From assembly GCF_000731675.1 (NCBI RefSeq), contig NZ_JMIT01000004.1, positions 186,001-250,000 of the forward strand: a DNA stretch of 64,000 bases, in the 5' to 3' direction. Numbering within the stretch: the first letter of the stretch is position 1; each line of letters begins with the position of its first letter. The position numbers and the translations under genes are program-made. Below, in pieces: positions 24,046 to 33,378 of the stretch. This DNA is from Pseudomonas capeferrum (lineage in GTDB: Bacteria; Pseudomonadota; Gammaproteobacteria; Pseudomonadales; Pseudomonadaceae). The notes beneath the pieces were generated by a model. That model saw only the letters and a list, made by a program, of their open reading frames with translations, did no database searches and had not been told where the DNA came from.

Positions 24046-24432
24046 TTAACGCCAAGGGGTGACCTTCACCGGGTTGGCCACGGCCGCTTCGGCACCGCGG
24101 TAATGGCCAAGCTGCTCCAGTGTTTGCAGGCGAGCCTGGGCACGGTACGCGTATTCGTTGCCGGGGTACTGCTGGATCAGGTACTCGTAGGTCTGCGCTG
24201 CATCCACGAACAGCTTCTGGCGCTCCAGGCACTGGCCGCGCAGCAGCGACACCTCCGGGTGGACGAACGGTCGTGCGCGGCTGGTGCGGTCAACCTGCGA
24301 CAGCTCCAGCATGACCCGCTGGCAATCGCCGCGGTCATAGGCACGGTAGGCGTTGTTCAAGTGGTGGTCCATGGACCAGCGGGTGCAGCCGACGGCGCTG
24401 GCCGCCAAGGCTAAAACGATCAGGGCTCGCAT
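24046..24432 (-). CDS. small TPR-like lipoprotein
   Basis: A 128-aa predicted lipoprotein: signal peptide MRALIVLALAASAVGC with a lipobox-type cysteine at residue 16. The mature part is helical, with a pattern (NNAYRAYDRGDCQRVMLELS, then DAAQTYEYLIQQYPGNEYAYRAQ) resembling two tetratricopeptide repeats. Ribosome binding site GGAGACC precedes the start. Probably attached to the outer or inner membrane as an adaptor; partner unknown. It is divergent from pykA. Confidence 0.75.
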   Translation of the reverse strand: MRALIVLALAASAVGCTRWSMDHHLNNAYRAYDRGDCQRVMLELSQVDRTSRARPFVHPEVSLLRGQCLERQKLFVDAAQTYEYLIQQYPGNEYAYRAQARLQTLEQLGHYRGAEAAVANPVKVTPWR

Positions 24433-24612
24433 GGGGGGTCTCCTTTGATGCCAGTGTATCGGCCTTTGCCGATAAATCTTCACACCCTTTTGCAAGGATG
24501 GCCTGACCGTTCAAACGCCACCCTGCCTCGCTCGCAGGTAGTGCAACGGAACAATGACTACAGCGCGATTCAGGAGTAGCCTTTCGCTGCGCTTCACTAT
24601 AGGAGTCTGTGC

Positions 24613-26067
24613 ATGACCATCCGCCGTACCAAAATCGTCGCCACCCTTGGCCCCGCCAGCAACTCGCCGGAAGTGATCGAACAACTGATCCTTGCCGGCC
24701 TGGACGTGGCACGTCTGAACTTCTCCCACGGCACCCCGGACGAGCACAAAGCGCGCGCCCGCCTGATCCGTGACATCGCCGCCAAGAACGGCCGCCATGT
24801 CGCTTTGCTGGGCGACCTGCAAGGTCCGAAGATCCGCATCGCCAAGTTCAGCAACAAGCGCATCGAATTGAAGATCGGTGACACGTTCACCTTCTCCACC
24901 GCCCACCCGCTGACCGAAGGCAACCAGGACATCGTCGGTATCGACTACCCCGACCTGGTCAAGGACTGCGGCGTTGGTGACGAACTGCTGCTCGACGATG
25001 GCCGTGTGGTCATGCGCGTCGAGACCGCTACCGCTGATGCACTGCACTGCGTGGTGATCATCGGTGGCCCGCTGTCGGACCACAAAGGCATCAACCGCAA
25101 AGGTGGCGGCCTGACCGCGCCGGCCCTGACCGAAAAAGACAAGGCCGACATCAAGCTGGCCGCGGAAATGGACCTGGACTACCTGGCCGTATCGTTCCCG
25201 CGTGACGCCAGCGACATGGAATATGCCCGCAAGCTGCGTGACGAGTCCGGCGGCAGCGCCTGGCTGGTGGCCAAGATCGAGCGTGCCGAAGCCGTTGCCG
25301 ACGACGAGACCCTCGACAAGCTGATCGCCGCCTCCGACGCAGTGATGGTTGCCCGTGGCGACCTGGGTGTGGAAATCGGCGACGCCGAGCTGATCGGCAT
25401 CCAGAAAAAGATCATCCAGCACGCCCGCCGCAACAACAAGGCGGTGATCGTGGCGACCCAGATGATGGAGTCGATGATCCAGAACCCGATGCCGACCCGC
25501 GCTGAAGTGTCCGACGTGGCCAACGCCGTGCTCGACAACACCGATGCGGTGATGCTGTCGGCCGAAAGTGCTGCCGGTTCCTACCCGATCGAAGCCGTAC
25601 AGGCCATGGCGCGGATTTGCCAAGGTGCCGAAAAGCACCCGACCAACCAGAAATCCAGCCACCGCCTGCACACCACCTTCGAGCGTTGCGACGAAAGCAT
25701 CGCCCTGGCGGCCATGTACACCGCCAACCACTTCCCGGGCGTCAAGGCGATCATCGCCCTCACCGAAAGTGGCTACACCCCGCTGATCATGTCGCGCCTG
25801 CGTTCGCACGTGCCAATCTTCGCCCTGTCGCCGCACCGCGCTACCCAGGCTCGCGCCTCGATGTTCCGTGGTGTCTACCCGATCGCCTTCGACCCGGCTT
25901 CGCTGCCGGCCGACAAGGTGAGCCAAGCGGCGGTCGACGAACTGCTCAAGCGTGGCCTGGTGCAACAGGGTGACTGGGTGATCCTGACCAAGGGCGACAG
26001 CTACCACACCATCGGTGGCACCAACGGCATGAAGATCCTGCATGTCGGTGATCCGCTGGTCGGCTGA
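24613..26067 (+). CDS. pykA: pyruvate kinase (type II, PykA)
   Basis: A 484-aa pyruvate kinase converting phosphoenolpyruvate and ADP to pyruvate and ATP. The N-terminal RRTKIVATLGPASNSPE, the barrel motifs NFSHGTPDEHK and LGDLQGPKIRI, the catalytic-lysine signature VAKIERAEAV, MVARGDLGVEIG and ATQMMESMIQNP are all present; the C-terminal domain carries the effector site. The sequence resembles AMP-activated E. coli PykA more than PykF. Start follows AGGAGTCTGTGC. A GC hairpin (26081-26099) lies downstream. Confidence 0.95.
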   Translation: MTIRRTKIVATLGPASNSPEVIEQLILAGLDVARLNFSHGTPDEHKARARLIRDIAAKNGRHVALLGDLQGPKIRIAKFSNKRIELKIGDTFTFSTAHPLTEGNQDIVGIDYPDLVKDCGVGDELLLDDGRVVMRVETATADALHCVVIIGGPLSDHKGINRKGGGLTAPALTEKDKADIKLAAEMDLDYLAVSFPRDASDMEYARKLRDESGGSAWLVAKIERAEAVADDETLDKLIAASDAVMVARGDLGVEIGDAELIGIQKKIIQHARRNNKAVIVATQMMESMIQNPMPTRAEVSDVANAVLDNTDAVMLSAESAAGSYPIEAVQAMARICQGAEKHPTNQKSSHRLHTTFERCDESIALAAMYTANHFPGVKAIIALTESGYTPLIMSRLRSHVPIFALSPHRATQARASMFRGVYPIAFDPASLPADKVSQAAVDELLKRGLVQQGDWVILTKGDSYHTIGGTNGMKILHVGDPLVG

Positions 26068-26080
26068 TAGCCTTTCCAGG

Positions 26081-26099
26081 GGGGCCGCTCTGCGGCCCC
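26081..26099 (+). terminator. GC hairpin after pykA
   Basis: GGGGCCGC-TCT-GCGGCCCC, followed by TTCG rather than a T-run. Immediately adjoining is a REP pair, so the two elements together may limit read-through. Confidence 0.5.
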
Positions 26100-26183
26100 T
26101 TCGCGGGGCAAGCCCGCTCCCACAGTTACCCTTCTGAACTCAGGCGCAGTCAGGTCCCTGTGGGAGCGGGCTTGCCCCGCGAA
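26100..26183. repeat. REP pair between pykA and the 2Fe-2S reductase gene
   Basis: Perfect 25-bp inverted arms, TTCGCGGGGCAAGCCCGCTC... at the left and the complement at the right, separated by 34 bp. It contains the AAGCCCGCTCC core of P. putida REP sequences. It lies exactly where the gene order departs from that of KT2440 as I recall it. Confidence 0.85.
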
Positions 26184-26210
26184 AGGGTCGGCATAGGCGC
26201 GCAACATTCC

Positions 26211-27137
26211 TCAGGCATGCTCGACAAACACATCGGCAAACACCTGGTTCCTCGGCACCCCCGCAATAAACAGCCGCCGCGCAAACCGCTCGACACTCCC
26301 CGGCGAGCCACACAGCAGCGCGATGGTCTGCCGTGATGACGGCCGCAACGCCGCCAGCGCTTCATCCAACTGCTCCGCCAGCACCTGCTCGACACGCACC
26401 CCGTCCATTGCCAGCAACGGCTCAGCCAGATAATGCCCGGCGTGCTCACGCGCCACATGCAGCACCCTGATCTCACCCCGATGCCCCTGGCGCAGCGCCT
26501 CGCGCAAGATGCCCCACAATGGCGCAAGCCCCGTCCCGGCCGCCAGCAACCACAGCGCACGGTCCTGCCAGTCCGGGTCATAATGCAACGCCCCGCCCCT
26601 CAGCTCGCCCAGAAGCAGTTCATCGCCAACCCGCAAGGCCCGGGCCTGGTCACAGAAAGCCCCTGGCCGCTGGCAATCGACATGAAACTCCAGCAAGGCG
26701 TCTTCACCCGGCAGGCTTGCCAAGGAATACGGTCGCGCGACCGCACCGTTCCACAGCACCAGATGCTGGCCGGCCTGATACCGCAGCGCCCGCTCCGGCC
26801 GCAGGCGCAAGCGCAACACATCGCCAAACCAGTCCAGTTCACACACCGTTGCGGGCACCCCTTCGAGCTGCGGGTCGTACACCGCCACGCGCAGGTCGTC
26901 CACCACCCGGCACTGGCAGGCCAGGCGCCAGCCCTGTGCGTGCTTGTCCAGCGCCAACGCCTCGGGCAGCGCATCCACCGGTTGCCCATCCAGGCAATGC
27001 ACCAGGCAGGCGTGGCAACTGCCCGCACGGCAGCTGTAGGGCACATTCAAGCCTGCCTCGTTCAAGGCATCGAGCAGGTTACTGCCGGTGGGCACCGTCC
27101 AGCGGCGCTCGCCCACACAGAGTTCAGGCATGGTCAT
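26211..27137 (-). CDS. 2Fe-2S ferredoxin / FAD-NAD(P)-binding reductase
   Basis: A 308-aa electron-transfer protein. The N-terminal plant-type ferredoxin domain holds Cys36, Cys41, Cys44 and Cys74 in the canonical CX4CX2CX29C spacing. Residues about 95-190 form the FAD-binding barrel (ARPYSLAS matches the RxYS flavin motif) and the rest the NAD(P)-binding domain (LLAAGTGLAPLWGIL, then LLCGSPGSVERFARRLFIAGV). This is the layout of reductase components of oxygenases and of CDP-6-deoxy-glucoseen reductase-like proteins. No oxygenase gene is adjacent, so the partner is unknown. Divergent from fumarase. Confidence 0.85.
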   Translation of the reverse strand: MTMPELCVGERRWTVPTGSNLLDALNEAGLNVPYSCRAGSCHACLVHCLDGQPVDALPEALALDKHAQGWRLACQCRVVDDLRVAVYDPQLEGVPATVCELDWFGDVLRLRLRPERALRYQAGQHLVLWNGAVARPYSLASLPGEDALLEFHVDCQRPGAFCDQARALRVGDELLLGELRGGALHYDPDWQDRALWLLAAGTGLAPLWGILREALRQGHRGEIRVLHVAREHAGHYLAEPLLAMDGVRVEQVLAEQLDEALAALRPSSRQTIALLCGSPGSVERFARRLFIAGVPRNQVFADVFVEHA

Positions 27138-27380
27138 TACTTCCTTGGTCTACATCGCCACTCTAAGGCAAGCCGCTATCGGCAGCAAAAAGGATGCCCG
27201 CCGCACTGCCGACCATGGTCCAGACCACGCGCAGGTGTTTCGCACGGTGAGGCGCGCTATACTGCCGCGCCTTTTTACGTCGGCCTGACCTGCCGACGCC
27301 TTGCCAGGCGTTTCGACACACAGGTGTGCAGTGTCGGAAAGCCTTTACGAATGTTCCCGTCTTTAAGAGGAGCGCGCTGC

Positions 27381-28904
27381 ATGACCGTGATCAAGCAAGA
27401 CGACCTGATTCAGAGCGTCGCCGACGCCCTGCAATTCATTTCGTACTACCACCCCGTCGATTTCATCCAGGCGATGCACGAGGCCTACCTGCGTGAAGAG
27501 TCGCCTGCCGCGCGCGACTCCATCGCCCAGATCCTGATCAACTCGCGCATGTGCGCCACCGGCCACCGCCCGATCTGCCAGGACACCGGTATCGTCACCG
27601 TGTTCGTGCGTGTGGGCATGGACGTGCGCTGGGACGGCGCCACCCTGAGCGTCGACGACATGATCAACGAAGGTGTGCGTCGCGCCTACAACCTGCCTGA
27701 GAACGTCCTGCGCGCCTCGATCCTGGCCGACCCGGCCGGTGCCCGCAAGAACACCAAGGACAACACCCCGGCCGTCATCCACTACTCGATCGTCCCTGGC
27801 GACAAGGTCGAAGTCGATGTCGCAGCCAAAGGCGGCGGCTCGGAAAACAAGTCGAAGATGGCCATGCTCAACCCGTCCGACTCGATCGTCGACTGGGTGC
27901 TGAAGACCGTCCCGACCATGGGCGCCGGCTGGTGCCCACCTGGCATGCTCGGCATCGGCATCGGCGGCACCGCCGAAAAAGCTGCGGTCATGGCCAAGGA
28001 AGTGTTGATGGAGTCCATCGACATTCATGAACTCAAAGCCCGTGGCCCGCAGAACCGCATCGAAGAGATCCGCCTGGAGCTGTTCGACAAGGTCAACCAG
28101 CTGGGCATCGGCGCCCAGGGCCTGGGCGGCCTGACCACCGTGCTCGACGTCAAGATCATGGACTACCCGACCCACGCCGCCTCCCTGCCGGTGTGCATGA
28201 TCCCGAACTGCGCCGCCACCCGTCACGCGCACTTCGTGCTCGACGGCAGCGGCCCGGCCGAGCTGGAAGCGCCATCGCTGGACGCCTACCCGGAAATCGT
28301 CTGGGAAGCCGGCCCAAGCGCCCGTCGCGTCGACCTCGACTCGATCACCCCGGAAGAAGTCGCCAGCTGGAAGCCAGGCGAGACCATCCTGCTCAACGGC
28401 AAGATGCTCACCGGCCGCGACGCCGCGCACAAGCGCATGGTCGAGATGCTCAACCGTGGCGAAGAACTGCCGGTCGACCTGAAAGGCCGCTTCATCTACT
28501 ACGTCGGCCCGGTCGACCCGGTCGGTGACGAAGTGGTAGGCCCAGCCGGCCCGACCACTGCTACCCGCATGGACAAGTTCACCCGCCAGATCCTCGAGCA
28601 GACTGGCCTGCTGGGCATGATCGGCAAGTCCGAGCGTGGCCCGACCGCTATCGAAGCGATCAAGGACAACAAGGCCGTGTACCTGATGGCCGTCGGCGGC
28701 GCCGCCTACCTGGTGGCTCAGGCGATCCGCAAGTCCAAGGTCCTGGCGTTCGCCGAGCTGGGCATGGAAGCGATCTACGAGTTCGAAGTGAAGGACATGC
28801 CGGTCACTGTCGCGGTGGACAGCAACGGTGAGTCGGTGCACATCACCGGCCCCGCGCTGTGGCAGAGCAAGATTGCCGAAAGCCTGGCGGTTGAAGTGAA
28901 GTGA
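27381..28904 (+). CDS. fumA: fumarate hydratase, class I (4Fe-4S)
   Basis: A 507-aa iron-sulfur fumarase interconverting fumarate and L-malate in the TCA cycle. The N-terminal catalytic half contains the cluster-ligand cysteines (RMCATGHRPICQDTG and CMIPNCAATRHAHF, with a further Cys in GAGWCPPGML) and GIGIGGTAEKAAVMAKE; the beta-type C-terminal half includes the GPTTATRMD segment. The single polypeptide carries both alpha and beta halves. The start was placed at MTVIKQDDL, which follows AAGAGGAGCG; the open frame runs upstream but that part is the antisense of the reductase. A bidirectional terminator follows. Confidence 0.95.
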   Translation: MTVIKQDDLIQSVADALQFISYYHPVDFIQAMHEAYLREESPAARDSIAQILINSRMCATGHRPICQDTGIVTVFVRVGMDVRWDGATLSVDDMINEGVRRAYNLPENVLRASILADPAGARKNTKDNTPAVIHYSIVPGDKVEVDVAAKGGGSENKSKMAMLNPSDSIVDWVLKTVPTMGAGWCPPGMLGIGIGGTAEKAAVMAKEVLMESIDIHELKARGPQNRIEEIRLELFDKVNQLGIGAQGLGGLTTVLDVKIMDYPTHAASLPVCMIPNCAATRHAHFVLDGSGPAELEAPSLDAYPEIVWEAGPSARRVDLDSITPEEVASWKPGETILLNGKMLTGRDAAHKRMVEMLNRGEELPVDLKGRFIYYVGPVDPVGDEVVGPAGPTTATRMDKFTRQILEQTGLLGMIGKSERGPTAIEAIKDNKAVYLMAVGGAAYLVAQAIRKSKVLAFAELGMEAIYEFEVKDMPVTVAVDSNGESVHITGPALWQSKIAESLAVEVK

Positions 28905-28923
28905 TTCACCCTCCGGCCTGATC

Positions 28924-28953
28924 GAAAACGCCCGGCATCTGCCGGGCGTTTTC
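28924..28953. terminator. bidirectional terminator between fumarase and the nitrilase-family gene
   Basis: GAAAACGCCCGGC-ATCT-GCCGGGCGTTTTC: a long perfect stem with A/T-rich ends in both directions, between convergent genes. Confidence 0.9.
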
Positions 28954-28955
28954 AT

Positions 28956-29828
28956 TTACAGGCTGCGCTCGAACTGCTCTGGCCAGTCGCGCCGGGTAAA
29001 CACCTGCCCCTGCTCCCTTACCCGCCGCACCGCCGCCAGGTCCACGTCACAGATCAGCCACTGGCTGCCGGCCGGGTCAAGCTCGGTACTCAGGGCCACC
29101 ACTCCGTCCTTCGGCATGCCATGGTCCGGCGGCACAAACAACCCGGCCCGCCCAATGTTCTCATCCAGCGCCTGCGACCACGCGGCCAACCCCACCGTGG
29201 GGCTCTGCAACACGGCAATCTGGTTCTCCAGGGCCCGCGCCTGGGCACCAATGCGCACCCGGTGGTAACCGGCTTCGGTATCGGTGCAGCTCGGTGCCAG
29301 AATCAGGTCGGCGCCCCCTTCTGCCAGGCGCCGTGCCAGCATCGGGAATTCGTTGTCGTAGCAGATCAGAATGCCCAGCCGCCCCAGCTGGGTATCGAAC
29401 ACCTTCAGGCCATCGCCCGGGGCAATGTCCCATTGTTCCCGCTCGAAGCGCGTCATCATCAGCTTGTCCTGATGCCCCAGTTCACCCTCGGGGCCAAACA
29501 GCCAGGCACGGTTGCGATAACGGCCATCGCTGTCCTGCACCGGCAGGCTGCCGGGCTGCAGGTAGATGCCCCAGCGGCGAGCAATGCGCTCGCACAGCGC
29601 TTTCCAAGGTTCGATCAAGGGCTGGATACCGGCGATAGAAGCCTTCAAATCACCCCGCTGCTGCACAGGTAACAGCCCGCTGAGTACCAGGCCCGCGTAT
29701 TCCGGCAACAGCAGCAGCTGAGCGCCGGCCTCGGCCGCTTCGGCGCACAGACCCTGCAGATGATCGACGTAGGCATCCCAGGTCTTGTGCAGCTCGATGG
29801 CATACTGGCAGGCCGCGAGGCGGGTCAT
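28956..29828 (-). CDS. carbon-nitrogen hydrolase (nitrilase superfamily)
   Basis: A 290-aa amidase of the nitrilase superfamily. The Glu-Lys-Cys catalytic triad is seen as LLLPEYAGL (Glu), GHQDKLMMTRFE (Lys) and GILICYDNEFP (Cys). Substrate is not determinable; close homologues are annotated broadly as amidohydrolases. The gene starts inside the preceding acetyltransferase gene (4-bp ATGA overlap), so the two are translationally coupled. Confidence 0.85.
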   Translation of the reverse strand: MTRLAACQYAIELHKTWDAYVDHLQGLCAEAAEAGAQLLLLPEYAGLVLSGLLPVQQRGDLKASIAGIQPLIEPWKALCERIARRWGIYLQPGSLPVQDSDGRYRNRAWLFGPEGELGHQDKLMMTRFEREQWDIAPGDGLKVFDTQLGRLGILICYDNEFPMLARRLAEGGADLILAPSCTDTEAGYHRVRIGAQARALENQIAVLQSPTVGLAAWSQALDENIGRAGLFVPPDHGMPKDGVVALSTELDPAGSQWLICDVDLAAVRRVREQGQVFTRRDWPEQFERSL

Positions 29829-30415
29829 ATCGGCAGTTCCTTGAGCCAGAACGACATGATCTTTTCAGACGATTCCTGTTCATCCAGGTCGCGCCAGGCA
29901 TAGTGGGTGCGCAACGAGGGGTCGTGCAGGAACCCACGATTGCGCCAGAACCCCTGCAAGGGCTTGTAGTGCGCCGGGCGCAGCGGGTGCACGCCCGGCC
30001 GTTCCACGGCACAGAAGGCGCAATAATCGAACTCGGCGAGTTTGTGGGCGTAGGACTCGCGCTCGATGAAAAAACGCACCCCCAGCCCTTGGCCACGGTA
30101 CTCCGGCAGCACCACCGACTCACCGAAGTAGTACACGCTGGCAGGGTCACGCCCCTGGGCCAGGAACGGCTGCTGGAACTCGGCGGCAACGTCCACCAGC
30201 GGCAGGCTGGTGGCGGCACCCACCACCCGGCCGGCGTCCAGCGCCAGTACCACCAGGCTGCGCCCGGAGCGGGCATAGGTAGATAAGTAATCGGCCTCGT
30301 ACTCCGGCGTACCGTCGTACAGGTAGGGAAACTCGCGGAACACGGTCAAGCGCAGGCGAGCGAGGTCATCGATGTAAGGCGCGATAGCGGCGCCGTGCAA
30401 CAGGCGGATTTCCAT
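29825..30415 (-). CDS. GNAT-family acetyltransferase
   Basis: A 196-aa N-acetyltransferase of the GNAT fold. The acetyl-CoA binding motif A is VVLPEYRGQGLGVRFFIERE (Q/R-x-x-G-x-G/A pattern as RGQGLG) at about residues 107-126. The N-terminal part starts MEIRLLHGAAIAPYI; the C-terminal part has YKPLQGFWRNRGF. It overlaps the downstream nitrilase-family gene by 4 bp. This conserved pair suggests action on the same small nitrogen compound, but the substrate is unknown. Confidence 0.8.
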   Translation of the reverse strand: MEIRLLHGAAIAPYIDDLARLRLTVFREFPYLYDGTPEYEADYLSTYARSGRSLVVLALDAGRVVGAATSLPLVDVAAEFQQPFLAQGRDPASVYYFGESVVLPEYRGQGLGVRFFIERESYAHKLAEFDYCAFCAVERPGVHPLRPAHYKPLQGFWRNRGFLHDPSLRTHYAWRDLDEQESSEKIMSFWLKELPI

Positions 30416-30530
30416 GCTTGGCGGTCGTTTTGTCGATGTGGATGACGCGCTCGGCTAAGCCGGGCTTGAGGGGAAACCCTATCATCCAAGTCAACGCACC
30501 GCCTTTTCCCAACACGACAGGAATTGTTCC

Positions 30531-30929
30531 ATGACCGCTACCGAACTGGTAAATGCCTACTACGCCGCCTTCAATGCCGGTGACATGCCCGGCTTTCTCG
30601 CACTGCTGAACGAAGATGTGATCCACGACATCAACCAGGGCGAGCGGCAGATGGGCAAGGCCAGGTTTGCCGCGTTCATGGACAAGATGAACCGCTGCTA
30701 CCGCGAGCGCCTGGCCGATATCGTGGTCATGCAGAATGCCGACGGCAGCCGCGCAGCCGCGGAGTTCACCGTGCATGGCGAGTACATCGCCGATGACGAA
30801 GGCCTGCCCGCGGCCAACGGGCAGACCTATGTGCTGTCGGCGGGGGCGTTCTTCTATATCCACTGCGGCAAGATTGCCCGGGTGACCAACTATTACAACC
30901 TCAATGACTGGGTCGAGCAGGTCGGCTGA
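30531..30929 (+). CDS. SnoaL/ketosteroid-isomerase-like protein
   Basis: A 132-aa protein of the NTF2-like/SnoaL-like fold: ELVNAYYAAFNAGDMPGFLA followed by DVIHDINQGERQMGKARFAA, the cone-shaped fold with a polar pocket. Such proteins bind or isomerise small hydrophobic molecules, but many have no known role. It stands alone, divergent from the acetyltransferase. Confidence 0.75.
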   Translation: MTATELVNAYYAAFNAGDMPGFLALLNEDVIHDINQGERQMGKARFAAFMDKMNRCYRERLADIVVMQNADGSRAAAEFTVHGEYIADDEGLPAANGQTYVLSAGAFFYIHCGKIARVTNYYNLNDWVEQVG

Positions 30930-30946
30930 ATCTGCTTACGCTTTTG

Positions 30947-30958
30947 TAGGAGCGGCCG
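30947..30958. repeat. single REP half-site
   Basis: TGTAGGAGCGGCC, the outer part of the REP family seen at 3.1 kb, without a matching arm nearby. Degenerate remnant just downstream of the SnoaL-like gene. Confidence 0.4.
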
Positions 30959-30964
30959 TGTAGA

Positions 30965-31543
30965 TCAGGCGATACGTGTACCCAGCACCTTGAGGAAAGC
31001 CGCCAGCCAGGCCGGGTGCGCAGGCCATGCCGGCGCGGTCACCAGGTTGCCTTCCACATGCGCCTGGTCCACCGCGATATCAATGAACGTCCCGCCCGCC
31101 AAACGCACCTCCGGCGCACAGGCAGGGTAGGCACTGCATTCGCGCCCTTCCAGCACACCCGCCGCTGCCAGCAACTGCGCGCCATGGCACACCGCCGCAA
31201 TCGGTTTGCCTGCCTGGTCGAACGCCTTGACCAGCTCCAGCACCCGCTCATCCAGGCGCAAGTATTCCGGGGCACGGCCACCGGGGATCAGCAAGGCGTC
31301 ATAGCTTTCGGCACGCACCCGCACAAAGTCATAGTTCAGGGCAAAGTTGTGCCCCGGCTTTTCGCTGTACGTCTGCTCACCCTCGAAATCATGGATCGCG
31401 GTGCGCACGGTCTGGCCCGCAAGCTTCTCGGGGCAGACAGCGTGCACCGTATGACCAACCATGCTCAGGGCCTGGAACGGCACCATCGCTTCGTAATCCT
31501 CGACGTAGTCGCCAACCAGCATGAGAATTTTCTTCGCCGTCAT
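30965..31543 (-). CDS. DJ-1/PfpI-family protein
   Basis: A 192-aa member of the class I glutamine-amidotransferase-like DJ-1/PfpI family. The nucleophile elbow is IAAVCHGAQLLAAAG with Cys as the reactive residue, the following His and the upstream glutamate region (LIPGGRAPEYLR) are typical. Members are proteases, chaperones, glyoxalases or deglycases; the type cannot be stated. The start at 31543 is supported by AAGGAGTGGATGCG; the ATG at 31561 would place that site inside the coding region. Confidence 0.8.
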   Translation of the reverse strand: MTAKKILMLVGDYVEDYEAMVPFQALSMVGHTVHAVCPEKLAGQTVRTAIHDFEGEQTYSEKPGHNFALNYDFVRVRAESYDALLIPGGRAPEYLRLDERVLELVKAFDQAGKPIAAVCHGAQLLAAAGVLEGRECSAYPACAPEVRLAGGTFIDIAVDQAHVEGNLVTAPAWPAHPAWLAAFLKVLGTRIA

Positions 31544-31594
31544 CGCATCCACTCCTTCCATTGCTTGTGAACAGTCACTGCACGATAGTCGCTC

Positions 31595-32752
31595 TCAGTC
31601 ACGCCGGTCGAGCAGGTTGACCACCAGACGGTCGAGCCAACCCCATACCCGCTGCTTCACCCGTCGCCACAGCGGCCTGGCGTTCCAGTGGTCGAGGTCG
31701 ACCTCTTCGCTCAAGGCGAAGTCACGCTCGAAACTGGCCACCACGGCAGCGGTCAGCGGCGGGTCCAGGGCCTCGACATTGGCCTCGAGGTTGAAACGCA
31801 GGTTCCAGTGGTCGAAGTTGCACGAACCAACGCTCACCCAGTCGTCCACCACGGCCATCTTCAAGTGCAGAAAACACGGCTGGTACTCGAAAATCCTCAC
31901 CCCGGCGCGCAGCAGGCGCGGGTAGTAACGATGCCCGGCATAGCGCACCGAGGGGTGATCGGTGCGCGGCCCGGTCAGCAGCAGGCGCACGTCCAGGCCC
32001 TTGCTGGCCGCGCGGCGCAACGAGCGGCGCACACTCCAGGTCGGCAAGAAATAAGGCGTCGCCAGCCACACCCGCTGCTTGCCGCTGTTGAGCGCGCGCA
32101 CCAGCGAATGCAGGATGTCCTGATGCTGACGGGCGTCGGCATACGCTACCCGGCCCATGCCTTGCCCCTGCGCAGGCACCTTGGGCAGGCGCGGCAGGCC
32201 GAAACCTTCGGCTGGGCGCCAGGCGGTGCGCCGGTTGTTGGCGTGCCATTGGCGGTCGAACAACAACTGCCAGTCGCTGACCACCGGCCCCTGCATCTGC
32301 ACCATTACCTCGTGCCATTCGCTGGTAGCGCTGGCCGGCGTCCAGAACTCGTCGGTGACGCCCGTGCCCCCCACCACTGCCCAGCGCTCGTCCACCAGTA
32401 GCAGCTTGCGGTGATCGCGATACAGGTTGCGCAAGCCACGCTTCCAGCGCAGGCGGTTGTACCAGCGCAGGTACACGCCTGCTTCCAGCAGCCGCTGGCG
32501 CAGGGCACTGTTGAAGGCCAGCGAGCCATAGTCATCGAACAGGCAGCGCACCCGCACACCGCGCCGGGCGGCGTGTTCCAGCGCTGCGACGACCGCTTCG
32601 GCGCAGGCGCCAGCCTCGACCAGATACAGTTCGAGGTCGACCTGGAACTCGGCGCGCGTGATCGCCTCAAGCATGCGAGGGAAGAATTCGGGGCCGTCGA
32701 TCAGCAGTTCGAACTGGTTGCCATCCCGCCAGGGGAAGACCGGCCCCGGCAT
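31595..32752 (-). CDS. phospholipase D / cardiolipin synthase-like protein
   Basis: A 385-aa protein with two HKD (phospholipase D) motifs: DHRKLLLVDERWAVVGG near residue 115 and FLHLKMAVVDDWVSVGSCNFD near residue 300. It has no N-terminal membrane segment, as in ClsB-type cardiolipin synthases (E. coli YbhO, 413 aa). Such enzymes make cardiolipin from phosphatidylglycerol or exchange headgroups. It begins 1 bp after the yceI stop (TGA-C-ATG), so translation is coupled to that gene. Confidence 0.8.
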   Translation of the reverse strand: MPGPVFPWRDGNQFELLIDGPEFFPRMLEAITRAEFQVDLELYLVEAGACAEAVVAALEHAARRGVRVRCLFDDYGSLAFNSALRQRLLEAGVYLRWYNRLRWKRGLRNLYRDHRKLLLVDERWAVVGGTGVTDEFWTPASATSEWHEVMVQMQGPVVSDWQLLFDRQWHANNRRTAWRPAEGFGLPRLPKVPAQGQGMGRVAYADARQHQDILHSLVRALNSGKQRVWLATPYFLPTWSVRRSLRRAASKGLDVRLLLTGPRTDHPSVRYAGHRYYPRLLRAGVRIFEYQPCFLHLKMAVVDDWVSVGSCNFDHWNLRFNLEANVEALDPPLTAAVVASFERDFALSEEVDLDHWNARPLWRRVKQRVWGWLDRLVVNLLDRRD

Positions 32753-32753
32753 G

Positions 32754-33335
32754 TCAGCGGGCGGTGAAGATCAGCACCGCATTGACCGGTACCGATGGGT
32801 TGATGGACTTGAGCCCGGCAAACTTGCGCAGGCTCTCCAGCCCCGGCATCAGGCCAAAATCCTCGGCGCGCAGTACCAGGGGCTCCAGGGTCACCACCTG
32901 GAAGCGCCGCTCGTCCAGCCGCGTGGCCAGCAGCAAGGCGTTGTAGCGGTGGGATTGGCCATGCAGGGTAACGGTCAGCGGCAGGCGCAGTTCGATTTGC
33001 GCACCGCTGGCCAGGTCGTTGATCGGGCGCAGGTCCAGTTGCGCCTTCACCGTCGCCTCGGCAAAACGCTCGACCTCGAACAGACCGTCGCGCATGCGTT
33101 CGTCGCGCAAGGGGATACCGCTGCTCACCGAGTCCATCTCGATGCGCAGGCCGGCCGCGCCCTTGCGGTCTACCGTGCCATGCAGCACCAGGAAGCGATG
33201 GACTTCGGCGGTATCACCGTTCTTGCCGGTAATGAACGACAGGCGCGATGACTCGCCATCGAGGTGCCAGTTGGCGTGGGCGGGCAGGCATAGAGCCAGC
33301 AACAAGGCGGGCAGGAGGCGGGGCAACTTGAACAT
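32754..33335 (-). CDS. YceI-family periplasmic lipid-binding protein
   Basis: A 193-aa secreted protein: signal peptide MFKLPRLLPALLLALCLPAHA (cleavage after AHA), then the lipocalin-like YceI barrel (WHLDGESSRLSFITGKNGDTAEVHRF..). YceI-type proteins bind polyisoprenoid chains; the exact ligand is unknown. I moved the start to 33335 because the longer frame lacks a ribosome binding site and buries the signal peptide. It is coupled to the downstream phospholipase D-like gene. Confidence 0.8.
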   Translation of the reverse strand: MFKLPRLLPALLLALCLPAHANWHLDGESSRLSFITGKNGDTAEVHRFLVLHGTVDRKGAAGLRIEMDSVSSGIPLRDERMRDGLFEVERFAEATVKAQLDLRPINDLASGAQIELRLPLTVTLHGQSHRYNALLLATRLDERRFQVVTLEPLVLRAEDFGLMPGLESLRKFAGLKSINPSVPVNAVLIFTAR

Positions 33336-33378
33336 GACAGATCTCGTGAAACAAGACCGCAACCTTACCCGCCCGCCA

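Noticed and set aside
26433..27380. N-terminal extension of the fumarase frame
   Set aside because: The frame reads through the antisense of the 2Fe-2S reductase gene; the family start and Shine-Dalgarno lie at 27381.
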